Shown here in pieces: positions 50,126 through 57,099 of a stretch of DNA of 64,000 nucleotides. Made by a program: the position numbers and the translations under genes. How positions within the stretch are numbered: position 1 is the first letter of the stretch; every line of letters starts with the position of its first letter. Origin of the DNA: Polyangiaceae bacterium (lineage in GTDB: Bacteria; Myxococcota_A; Polyangia; Polyangiales; Polyangiaceae); contig JACKEB010000018.1 in NCBI GenBank assembly GCA_020633205.1, positions 124,001 through 188,000 on the forward strand. The letters are read 5' to 3'. A model generated the notes under the pieces. The model was not told the origin of the DNA. It did no database searches and worked only from the letters and a program-made list of their open reading frames with translations.

Positions 50126-50650
50126 CTACTGGGCCATGCGCCCAGCGGGGACGCTGACGGTCTGAGACACCTTGGTCGCGTCGAGGCGGCACTCGTTGTC
50201 ACGAGCCTCACAGCTGCCGCTCGTGGTGCTCAGTTTGATGGTGAAGGGTTGGTCGTCAGCCACCCGGAACCGTTCATGCTTTTTCCGGCCAGCCCACTCG
50301 AGCTCCCAGACTCCGGCGGCCAACGTGATCGCCTGGCGGGCCTGGGCGCCATCGGGGGAAAGCGTGACGCTCCGCGAGCGCCGCTGATCTTCGCCGGTGA
50401 TGTCTGGCGTTCGCACCGGGACCAGCCGCACGGAAGTCGTGGGGTCGACCTGGTCCTTCTTCGCCTTGCATGTGAGCTTTGGGCTGCGCTTCGCCTCGCA
50501 AGAGAGCACGCGGCGCGCCTTGTGCGTGAACGTGATCTCCGAGCGGGGCCCGTTGGGATCGAGAGAATCTGGGGGATTGGGGCCGGCGCTTGGAGCGAGT
50601 GCGAGGAGCGGGCCGCCCATCAAGAAGCTGGCGATGACTACGCGGATCAT
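50126..50650 (-). CDS. Exported hypothetical protein
   Basis: 174 residues from the ATG at 50650, with GGAGG 4 bases upstream. Signal peptide MIRVVIASFLMGGPLLALAPSAG. The rest is beta-rich with a CEAKRSPKLTCKAKK motif and four Cys; a repetitive VSVPAGRM end. No family recognised. Not clearly part of the Bat operon (divided by 178 bases without a gene). Confidence 0.65.
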   Translation of the reverse strand: MIRVVIASFLMGGPLLALAPSAGPNPPDSLDPNGPRSEITFTHKARRVLSCEAKRSPKLTCKAKKDQVDPTTSVRLVPVRTPDITGEDQRRSRSVTLSPDGAQARQAITLAAGVWELEWAGRKKHERFRVADDQPFTIKLSTTSGSCEARDNECRLDATKVSQTVSVPAGRMAQ

Positions 50651-50873
50651 TTTGCCTCCGGTGAAGCGATGTCCCACGCGTCTAGGCGCGCAGGGCAGGA
50701 TCGGGTTCTGTACTGGGTCCCGACGAGCACGAGCCGCGCATCGAGTCGGGAGGTAGATGACGGGGAACCGCCACCACCTGGAGCGCCGAGCGGCGCTCCG
50801 TCGCTTGGACGGCTCATCTACCCGATCTCTTCAATCGTCGCGTAACAAAAACCTACGCGCGCTTTGAAAGCGG

Positions 50874-50896
50874 AAAAACCTGCGTCTGAGCAGGTT
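50874..50896 (-). terminator. Intrinsic terminator of the hydrolase gene
   Basis: Read on the minus strand: stem AACCTGC, loop TCAGAC, stem GCAGGTT, then a run of five T. It starts 10 bases after the stop of the alpha/beta hydrolase gene at 50906. Stem, loop and T-run fit a Rho-independent terminator. Confidence 0.72.
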
Positions 50897-50905
50897 GAGC
50901 TGTGA

Positions 50906-52105
50906 CTAGTTGGGGTGCTGCTGCAGCCATGCCTCGATTTGGCCAGCGCGAGACAGCGCGGTTGCCATACCGAGCAATGCACGCAGCTCCTGTCCCAGCT
51001 CCGCGATGCTCGGCATTTCCGCGTTGGTATGGGCAAAGAGGCCCGTCAAAAAGAGCCGCGTCGGAACTCGGCCTTTGAGGGCGCGCTCGAGCTTCACCGC
51101 TTCTCCCCAGGGAATCACGTCATCCTCGCGGCCGTGCAGCACCACCGTGGGCCGAGATGCCCGCGCGATCGCTCGCTGCGGTCGTGCGAACTCGAGCTCT
51201 TCGTGGCCTTGACGGAGTCCCCAATCTAGCCACTCACGGGCGCTTTGCCCGTCGAGCTCGTCACGCAGCCCAACGGCCAGCCGAAACAGGTCCTGCTGGC
51301 CTCTCGGAACGTGCTCCGCCAAGTCGTAGAGCAGCCGCGCGCGTGCGCTGAGCGGCTTCAGCTCTGGGCGCCCCCAGGTGCGATACACCGACTCGCGCAA
51401 CGCGCGCTCCAGCGCCTGGGTGTCTTCGCGCAGCTCGAGGAACGGCAGCAGGTTCAGAAACAAGGCGGGAGCGTTCAGCGGATCGCGGCTCAGCTTGTGC
51501 GAGCGACCTTCGAGCTCCATCACCCCGTCGAGGCAGAAGCGCAGCGCGGTGTTCAACTCAGCGTAGCCTCCAAAGGTCACCACTGCGTCGATCGCCTCGG
51601 GCATGCGCGCCGCCACTTCCAGCGCCGGCGCCGAGCCGAAGGAAATGCTGAACAGGCTCGGTTTGATACCGCGCGGTAGTGAGTTGCAAACGTGCTTCGT
51701 TACCAGCTCCAGGTCATCGGAGACCGTCGGGCTCAGGAGCAAGTCCAGGTAGCCCGGCAGCATCGGCGCGTGCACCATCAGGCCCGCGCCGGCCAGTACG
51801 CGGCAAAAGCGGTCGAGGCGCGGATCGTCGGGACCTTGATAGTGCAGGCCTTGCACCACGATGAAGTGCCCAATAATTGATTCCCTGGGGTAATATCGGA
51901 CGATCTCGAGCTGCGTGGGTTCGGCGTCGCCTCTCCAAGCCGCTGGGCGGGCGAGCTCCCGCGCGTGAAAGCCGCGGACACCCGGTAGCCGCCCCGCACG
52001 AATCACCTCGCGACGCTTCTGGATCCCGTCAGGGGACCGGTGGTCCGGCGTCCACGGACCTAGCCAGCGCAAGAGTCGCATCAGCGCTTGATCGGAACCG
52101 GCCAT
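50906..52105 (-). CDS. Alpha/beta hydrolase superfamily protein
   Basis: 399 residues from ATG 52105; a longer frame overlaps the upstream beta-barrel gene and is disregarded. Hydrolase core: HFIVVQGLHYQGPDDPRLDR, nucleophile region LFSISFGSAPALEVA (Ser in SISFG), acid in VVLHGREDDVIPW, His in LTGLFAHTNAEMP. Resembles large cytoplasmic esterase/thioesterase-like members. No signal peptide. Substrate unknown. Followed by its own terminator. Confidence 0.75.
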   Translation of the reverse strand: MAGSDQALMRLLRWLGPWTPDHRSPDGIQKRREVIRAGRLPGVRGFHARELARPAAWRGDAEPTQLEIVRYYPRESIIGHFIVVQGLHYQGPDDPRLDRFCRVLAGAGLMVHAPMLPGYLDLLLSPTVSDDLELVTKHVCNSLPRGIKPSLFSISFGSAPALEVAARMPEAIDAVVTFGGYAELNTALRFCLDGVMELEGRSHKLSRDPLNAPALFLNLLPFLELREDTQALERALRESVYRTWGRPELKPLSARARLLYDLAEHVPRGQQDLFRLAVGLRDELDGQSAREWLDWGLRQGHEELEFARPQRAIARASRPTVVLHGREDDVIPWGEAVKLERALKGRVPTRLFLTGLFAHTNAEMPSIAELGQELRALLGMATALSRAGQIEAWLQQHPN

Positions 52106-52157
52106 TCGGGCCGCAGCATAGACGCTCCGCGTTTGACGTCGCCAGCGCTCTGCCGCT

Positions 52158-52916
52158 TCACAGTGCGAAGCCGCCTGAGAAGCCGAAATAGAGCAGGCCA
52201 TGACCGTCGCCTGCATGGTCTTCAGCGCAGTGATCCGCTGCGCGGTTGCCGGCGCCCCAGTCCACGCAGGGCAGGTCACTGGGGTTCAGCATGAAGCCGT
52301 AGCCCACGAAGAAGCGCCCTGTCCAACCCGCTTCGCTGCGACCTTCCACGAACAGCTCGAGGTTGCCCCAGTACGCGCGCTCGGTGCTCTTGTATGCCGG
52401 GCCATCGAACTGCAGCGGCTCGACCCAGGTGTAGCCTCCGATGGAAGGTCCAGCGCCAAAGCCCGTCGCCAGCGGACCTTCGATGGGGAAGCGCACACGA
52501 CCCAGCACGGCGTACTGAAGATCGCGATGCCAACGCTTGCAGACTTCGTCGTACGCTTGCGGTTGGTCTTCCGGACTCAAGCAGTACGGACCACTGCCGA
52601 GCCCCACGCCGGCTGAAAGCGTGAACTCCTCGACGGGCGCGTACTCCAGGCTCAAGCCCAGCGCGCCCAGGGGCGTCGCCAAACCTACCTGAGCTTGGAT
52701 CGCTAGCTTCTTCTGCCAGCGCGTGCCTGGATCCGGATCCCATGGATTCGCGCGTTCGGCGACTACAGTCGCTTGGGTGTTTTTTGGGGGTGAGGAGCTC
52801 CGCGGCTCGCCGGCGAGCGCCGGCTGACTCCAGGTCAACCCAAGCAGTGTCGGGAGCGCCGTGAGTCGATGCAGGTGCCTACCCAGTCTGTGCAGCCTCT
52901 TCACGCCGCGCCGCAT
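52158..52916 (-). CDS. Outer-membrane beta-barrel-like protein
   Basis: 252 residues. N-terminal export signal (LTALPTLLGLTWSQPALAG) after a basic leader, a polar linker, then about eight amphipathic strands with aromatic girdles (LAIQAQVGLATPLGALGLSLEY, FTLSAGVGLGSG, AYWGNLELFVEGRSEAGW, GLLYFGFSGGFAL). Two Cys pairs in loops. Likely surface barrel of unknown ligand. An exact copy of the 12-mer lies within its N-terminal coding region. Confidence 0.65.
   Translation of the reverse strand: MRRGVKRLHRLGRHLHRLTALPTLLGLTWSQPALAGEPRSSSPPKNTQATVVAERANPWDPDPGTRWQKKLAIQAQVGLATPLGALGLSLEYAPVEEFTLSAGVGLGSGPYCLSPEDQPQAYDEVCKRWHRDLQYAVLGRVRFPIEGPLATGFGAGPSIGGYTWVEPLQFDGPAYKSTERAYWGNLELFVEGRSEAGWTGRFFVGYGFMLNPSDLPCVDWGAGNRAADHCAEDHAGDGHGLLYFGFSGGFAL
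52783..52794 (+). repeat. TTTGGGGGTGAG motif, copy 5 (within coding start)
   Basis: Exact copy on the plus strand, opposite the coding strand of the beta-barrel gene about 40 codons from its start. Confidence 0.65.
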
Positions 52917-53055
52917 TGCACACGCTGTACCACGTCCAAGGCGCCCGTAAGTACGCGGATCTGCTGCTTCAGTGTTTTCCGTACAGTAATGCTTTGGGAG
53001 TCGCTGGGCACAGCGTGCGTCTGAATCACGCTGCGCGCCGCCGCTGCGTCAGCCG

Positions 53056-53652
53056 TTATGCACTCGCTGTCGCGCGCTGCTCCAAGCGCTTTCGCAACCG
53101 GTCCTCCAGCTGAACCCCAGCGCTGTTCAAGAAGCCCGCGAGCATTTGATAGTGCCCTACCAGCAGCAACAGCTCGATCAGCTCAGCGTCAGTGTGGTGT
53201 TCGCGCAGCGCCTGCCAGGTGCCTGCGCTGACGCAGCGGTCCCGATGCAGCTCATCGGCAGCGAGCAACTGCGCGCGCTCCAGCGCTGACCAAGCGGCTT
53301 CCGGCCCTTTCGCGATCTTCGAAAGCTCCGCTTGGTCGACCCCCCAGCGCTGACCCAGGTCCGCGTGCTGTCCCCACTCGTACTCGCAGCGGCAGTTCCA
53401 AGCGGTGCGCAAGATGAGCCGCTCTCGCGTGCGATGGGGCAGCTGACCAAACGGCATGAAGCGCGAGGCAAACGCCAACCAGGGCCAGAACAGCCGCTGA
53501 TTGCCGCTCAACGCGAGCATGATGTTTGGCGTTTCAGAGCGCCCAAACAGCCGGTTCCCGAGGCGCGACGCCCAGGCGAACACGCCACGCTCCGCGCCAG
53601 AGAGCCGCACCGCGCTGGCTCTCCAACCGCCCGCTGGCTCGAGCCGTGTCAA
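53056..53652 (-). CDS. AhpD-like / carboxymuconolactone decarboxylase-family protein
   Basis: 198 residues from a TTG at 53652 that overlaps the stop of the metallo-beta-lactamase gene (TTGA). All-helical CMD fold; RERLILRTAWNCRCEYEWGQHADLG matches the family core, but the redox pair CxxC is present only as C-R-C, so alkylhydroperoxidase action is doubtful. HHTDAELIELLLLVGHYQMLAG is the second core helix. Coupled to the upstream gene, suggesting the pair acts on the same xenobiotic or lactone substrate. Confidence 0.78.
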   Translation of the reverse strand: MTRLEPAGGWRASAVRLSGAERGVFAWASRLGNRLFGRSETPNIMLALSGNQRLFWPWLAFASRFMPFGQLPHRTRERLILRTAWNCRCEYEWGQHADLGQRWGVDQAELSKIAKGPEAAWSALERAQLLAADELHRDRCVSAGTWQALREHHTDAELIELLLLVGHYQMLAGFLNSAGVQLEDRLRKRLEQRATASA

Positions 53653-54503
53653 GCGCGCACCTCGGGCTTTACCTCTACCCGGGCGGCGCCGCTGAGCGCC
53701 TTAAATTCCCTGGGGCAATGTGCAGAGTGCACCGTGACCTCGGCGTGGTGGTCCCGCACCAGGTGCCTAAGGCGCTCCTGATTCGCAAGCCGGAGCTCAT
53801 TGTCGATCGCAGCGATGCGTTGGAACAGCCTGAGGCCTGGCGTGGCCTTTGGCGGCGACTGCATCTCACATTGGTGGAAGTACGCATCTCCGGCGTGGAG
53901 TAGCCAGCCGGTCTCGCTGCGCACCGCGACACCGCAGTGCCCGCGGGTGTGCCCTTGGAGGGGAATCAGGAGGACGTCCTCCTCGGAGTCGACTGCCCTC
54001 ACCCCCTGAAAACCAAACCATTCATCCCCATCGACGTCCCGCACGTCCCACTTGGGGTGGTGCGCCCAGTGTGGCGGCCGGTAGCGCAGGCTCTCGCGAT
54101 GGGTGGGCGGGTGAAGCGCTGCTTCGTACTCGGGACGGAAGATGTGTACGTCGGCCCAAGGGAAGTCCGGGAGGCCTCCCGCGTGATCGAGATCCAGGTG
54201 GGTGGGGATGACGTGGCGTACGTCCTTGGGATCGAAGCCGAGTCGCTCAACGGCGGAGAACGCTGTATTGCTCGGATCAGTGTCTACGCCAACTACCGTA
54301 CGGAACCAAGCGCCGAGGCGACGGTTGACGTCCTTCAGATCATCCCGACCAACCCCAGTGTCCACCAGGATGAGCCCGCTCTTCGATTCGACGACCCAGC
54401 AGTGACACACCATGGTGCCCCGCTCGAACGCCGAGCCGCTCCCGTTGACCAAGCGTTTGCTGAGCGGACACAGCGTGGTCGCGCAGATGTGGTGCACCTT
54501 CAT
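53649..54503 (-). CDS. Metallo-beta-lactamase fold hydrolase (lactonase-like)
   Basis: 284 residues from the ATG at 54503, preceded by GGGAGGA. Metal-binding signature THLDLDHAGG (HxDxDH variant), LQGHTRGHCG, HAGDAYFHQ and a terminal VHSAHCP. The general layout is that of AHL lactonases and quorum-quenching or arylesterase members, which prefer small cyclic esters. Divergent from a TetR gene with a perfect palindrome between them; probable regulator target. Coupled with the CMD gene. Confidence 0.85.
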   Translation of the reverse strand: MKVHHICATTLCPLSKRLVNGSGSAFERGTMVCHCWVVESKSGLILVDTGVGRDDLKDVNRRLGAWFRTVVGVDTDPSNTAFSAVERLGFDPKDVRHVIPTHLDLDHAGGLPDFPWADVHIFRPEYEAALHPPTHRESLRYRPPHWAHHPKWDVRDVDGDEWFGFQGVRAVDSEEDVLLIPLQGHTRGHCGVAVRSETGWLLHAGDAYFHQCEMQSPPKATPGLRLFQRIAAIDNELRLANQERLRHLVRDHHAEVTVHSAHCPREFKALSGAARVEVKPEVRA

Positions 54504-54543
54504 GGCATTCCTCCCGTTGCCCGCAGAGATGGCACCGCCGTTG

Positions 54544-54567
54544 GCTATTGTCAAGTTTGACAATAGC
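54544..54567. promoter_or_regulatory. Probable TetR operator
   Basis: Perfect palindrome: GCTATTGTCAA, spacer GT, TTGACAATAGC. It sits 40 bases from the metallo-beta-lactamase start and 18 from the tetR start, so one site could govern both divergent promoters. Confidence 0.85.
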
Positions 54568-54585
54568 TGAAAGGATAGGCCCGGC

Positions 54586-55242
54586 ATGGCGGATCGAGGG
54601 GAAAAGACCGGTAGGAAGCGCGTGCGGCGCACTCCCGAGGAAGCGAAGGCGCTGATCTTGAACGCTGCGCTGGCGTTGTTTGCTGACCACGGACCCGACG
54701 CGGTGGGGCTGAAAGAAGTCGCCGCTCAGGCGGGGGTGAGCCACGGACTGATCACGCACTACTTCGGCACCTACGAGGCGCTGGTGGAGGCCGCGTTTCA
54801 GGAGCACGTGAATCGCGCTCAGGCGGTCACGCTGGGTCGGGTCGACGAACTGATCCAGGGCGGACCGGAGGCGTGGGTGGCGCTCGCCGCCGAACATTTG
54901 AACGATCCCACGTACGGGCGGCTGGTGGCCTGGGCGTTGATGAGTGGTCGCCTGGGAGCCGACGACTTCATCACCCACCGAGCTCAGGGCCTGCGACGTT
55001 TGATCGATGCCATCGACGGGCGTTTCCGCGGGGTCGATCGAAGCAGCCTCGAGTTCGCGGTGATCTTGGTGATGAGCGCGAGCCTCGGCTACTCGCTGGC
55101 GCGCAAGGCGCTGTGGGGTTCCCTCGGATCAGCTAGCAGCGGAGCACGCGGTGCCTCCCCGCGCGACAGTGAAGCAGCGCGCGACGCTTGGTTTCGGGAG
55201 AAGCTCAGCAAGGTGGTGTTGGGGCTCTTGAAGCCGCGCTGA
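54586..55242 (+). CDS. TetR-family transcriptional regulator
   Basis: 218 residues. N-terminal helix-turn-helix: EEAKALILNAALALFADHG, LKEVAAQAGVSHGLITHYFGTYEALVEAAF. Ligand-binding C-terminal helices with no known family. It probably represses the divergent metallo-beta-lactamase/CMD pair and itself through the palindrome at 54544-54567. Inducer unknown; a lactone or xenobiotic would suit. Confidence 0.93.
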   Translation: MADRGEKTGRKRVRRTPEEAKALILNAALALFADHGPDAVGLKEVAAQAGVSHGLITHYFGTYEALVEAAFQEHVNRAQAVTLGRVDELIQGGPEAWVALAAEHLNDPTYGRLVAWALMSGRLGADDFITHRAQGLRRLIDAIDGRFRGVDRSSLEFAVILVMSASLGYSLARKALWGSLGSASSGARGASPRDSEAARDAWFREKLSKVVLGLLKPR

Positions 55243-55368
55243 TTGCCGCTGCGCTGAAAGGCAGAGCGCGGCCGCGCGGTTTTGATCTGCAAAGGGAGAC
55301 GATGCACAACTCGCGCCACCAGGCGCCGATAGGTGCCCGTTCACTCAACGTCGAGTGACCGGTGCGCG

Positions 55369-55872
55369 ATGATGAAGAGCAGATACGTGGGCGTGAGCTA
55401 CGAGCCGCACAGTCGACTTTGGTTCGCCTCGATTCGACACCTGGGAAAGCTGTGGGAGCTGGGCGCTTTCGAGCAGGCCGCTGACGCCGCGCGGCGCTAC
55501 GACCGCGTGGCTCGCTTCCTGGGCTACGAGGAGCATGGACTGAACTTCCCCGCGGAGGAGCTGTCGCCTCTCGACCCGCGTCGCGTCCGCGAGGAGCTTC
55601 GACTACAGCTGGCCGGTCAGGCCACCAGCCCCTACGACGGTGTGTACCGCGCGGTAATGACAGCCGGTTGGCACGCCGAGCTGTTCTTGAGTCGCAGCGT
55701 GCGTTGGCTCGGCCTGTGGCCGAGCGAGTTGCTCGCCGCGCGCGCCGTGGATCGAGCGAGGCTGTACTACGAGGGCGCCGACGCTCCGCGGAACCTCCAG
55801 TACGCAGTAGGGGAGCTGGTACCGGCCAGCGCCGAGATGTTGCAGGCCGAGGCGCGGCGCCTGGCCAAATGA
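55369..55872 (+). CDS. Tandem AP2/ERF-like domain protein
   Basis: 167 residues from ATG 55369 (an upstream GTG at 55333 is possible). Domain 1, residues 5-61: RYVGVSYEPHSRLWFASIR, LGAFEQAADAARRYDRVA and LNFP align point by point with plant AP2 (YRGVRxR-WAAEIR, GTFxTAExAARAYDxAA, LNFP). Domain 2, residues 88-146, is more diverged: SPYDGVYRAVMTAGWHAEL, LGLWPSELLAARAVDRA and NLQYA. Bacterial AP2 domains usually sit beside HNH homing-endonuclease domains; none is present here. Likely DNA-binding protein. Confidence 0.82.
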   Translation: MMKSRYVGVSYEPHSRLWFASIRHLGKLWELGAFEQAADAARRYDRVARFLGYEEHGLNFPAEELSPLDPRRVREELRLQLAGQATSPYDGVYRAVMTAGWHAELFLSRSVRWLGLWPSELLAARAVDRARLYYEGADAPRNLQYAVGELVPASAEMLQAEARRLAK

Positions 55873-56053
55873 GGCAGCCATGTTGCGCGGGGTGAAGTCG
55901 TGGGGTTACTTACAATGATAAGCCAAGCTTAACATTAGGCTAAGCCATTGTTGATGGCCTAATCAATTGCAAGCTCTAGATCTCTCTAGCGTCGAGGGCG
56001 AGGCGGACTGGCACGGGGCTAGCTGCTGCGGTCGCTCGGCGCTTGGAGGATGT
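55873..56053. other. AT-rich control region with inverted repeats
   Basis: The segment 55910-55975 is notably AT-rich for this genome. It holds ATTAGGC and GCCTAAT as an inverted repeat around a 16-base spacer, and nested GCTTA/TAAGC. A sigma-54-like promoter follows at 56009. No gene. It probably controls the beta-propeller lipoprotein gene. Confidence 0.5.
56009..56023 (+). promoter_or_regulatory. Candidate sigma-54 promoter for the beta-propeller gene
   Basis: TGGCACGGGGCTAGC keeps the complete -24 element TGGCACG and the essential -12 GC with correct spacing; the only change is TAGC for TTGC. Transcription would begin near 56035, leaving a 19-base leader that includes the ribosome site GGAGG at 56045-56049. 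Upstream AT-rich inverted repeats may bind an activator. Confidence 0.55.
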
Positions 56054-57031
56054 ATGCGTTTCGTCAATGGCTTGTTCTTGTCTCTCGCGGTGCTCACCGC
56101 GGCGTGCGGCTCGAGTGATTCTGGTGAGTCCGGAGAGTCCATTAAATACCATGCGGAATTTGTGGCCCATTTCGCGCCTGAGCAGGGCCAGCTGCCCGAA
56201 GGCCTCGTCGTGCAAGGAGACCACGCCTACGTCGGCTTCGCGCCCACGGGTCGCGTGGCGCGGGTTGAGCTAGCCACCGGGGCGGTCAGCGACTTCGCGC
56301 AAATGCCCGCACCGGTTCCGAACCAGGGCTTTCTCACGGGCCTCGAACTCGACGCTGCCGGAGCGCTCTATGCGGCTCTGGTTTCGTTCAACCCGGAAGT
56401 CCAGCCGGGGATCTACCGGGCGCCCGCTTCGGGGGGAGGGGGAACGCTGTTCGCCGCCCACGAGCACATGGCGTTTCCGAACGGACTCGACTTCGACGCG
56501 GCGGGACACTTGTTCGTCAGCGATTCAGGCGCGGGGAGCATCTTCCGCATCGCCGCGAACGGCGAGGTCGAGGAGTGGTTTCACGACGACGCGCTGGCCG
56601 GCGACACCAACTTTTGCGGCGAAGGGTTGGGAGCGGGCTTCGATATTGGCGTCAACGGGCTGATCGACGACGCGGGTTCGCTCTACGTGGTCAACAACGA
56701 CAAGGCGTCGCTCTTCGAGCTGCCGATCAACGCCGATGGCACTCCTGGAGCATTGCGCACGATTGTCGAGCATGACTGCGCTGCGCTTGGCGGAGCTGAC
56801 GGGCTGACGCGACAAGCCGATGGGAGCTTCCTGGTGGCGGTCAATCGTCAGGACAAGCTGGTGCGCGTCGACGCCGACGGCACGACCACCGACGTGCTGG
56901 TCGGGGGCGAGCTGGACTTTCCAGCCAGCTTTGGTGAGTCGGGCGACGCGACCTACGTGACGAACTTCGCGCTGAACCGTGCGTCCGCGGGTGAGTCATC
57001 TCAGCCGGGCCTACTGCGGCTGCGTCGCTAG
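56054..57031 (+). CDS. SMP-30/gluconolactonase-like beta-propeller lipoprotein
   Basis: 325 residues from ATG 56054 behind GGAGG. Lipobox LTAAC (Cys18). Six-bladed propeller repeats: LPEGLVVQGDHAYVGFAPTGRVARVEL, FLTGLELDAAGALYAAL, FPNGLDFDAAGHLFVSDSGAGSIFRI, NGLIDDAGSLYVVNNDK and DGLTRQADGSFLVAVNRQDKLVRV. Metal-coordinating Asn/Asp of lactonase-type members are plausible (NGLDF, NNDK). Possible periplasmic lactonase or sugar-acid sensor. Sigma-54-type promoter likely. Confidence 0.78.
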   Translation: MRFVNGLFLSLAVLTAACGSSDSGESGESIKYHAEFVAHFAPEQGQLPEGLVVQGDHAYVGFAPTGRVARVELATGAVSDFAQMPAPVPNQGFLTGLELDAAGALYAALVSFNPEVQPGIYRAPASGGGGTLFAAHEHMAFPNGLDFDAAGHLFVSDSGAGSIFRIAANGEVEEWFHDDALAGDTNFCGEGLGAGFDIGVNGLIDDAGSLYVVNNDKASLFELPINADGTPGALRTIVEHDCAALGGADGLTRQADGSFLVAVNRQDKLVRVDADGTTTDVLVGGELDFPASFGESGDATYVTNFALNRASAGESSQPGLLRLRR

Positions 57032-57063
57032 CGGCATTCGTTGCTAGCGGCATTCGTCGCTAG
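57027..57063. repeat. 16-bp tandem repeat at a stop codon
   Basis: Unit GCTAGCGGCATTCGTT at 57027 and 57043 (last base varies), then GCTAG. The first copy includes the stop codon of the propeller gene, so the duplication was made at the gene end. Confidence 0.85.
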
Positions 57064-57099
57064 CTGAAGGGTGCGCTTCGCAGGTAGGCTAAGCCGCTC

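Noticed and set aside
50249..50845. Plus-strand frame of 198 codons opposite the exported hypothetical
   Set aside because: Antisense to a gene with signal peptide and a good ribosome site; no domain.
8626..56160. Repeated string TACCATGCGGA at three places
   Set aside because: All three are in coding frames giving YHAD or YHAE and can be explained by codon preference.
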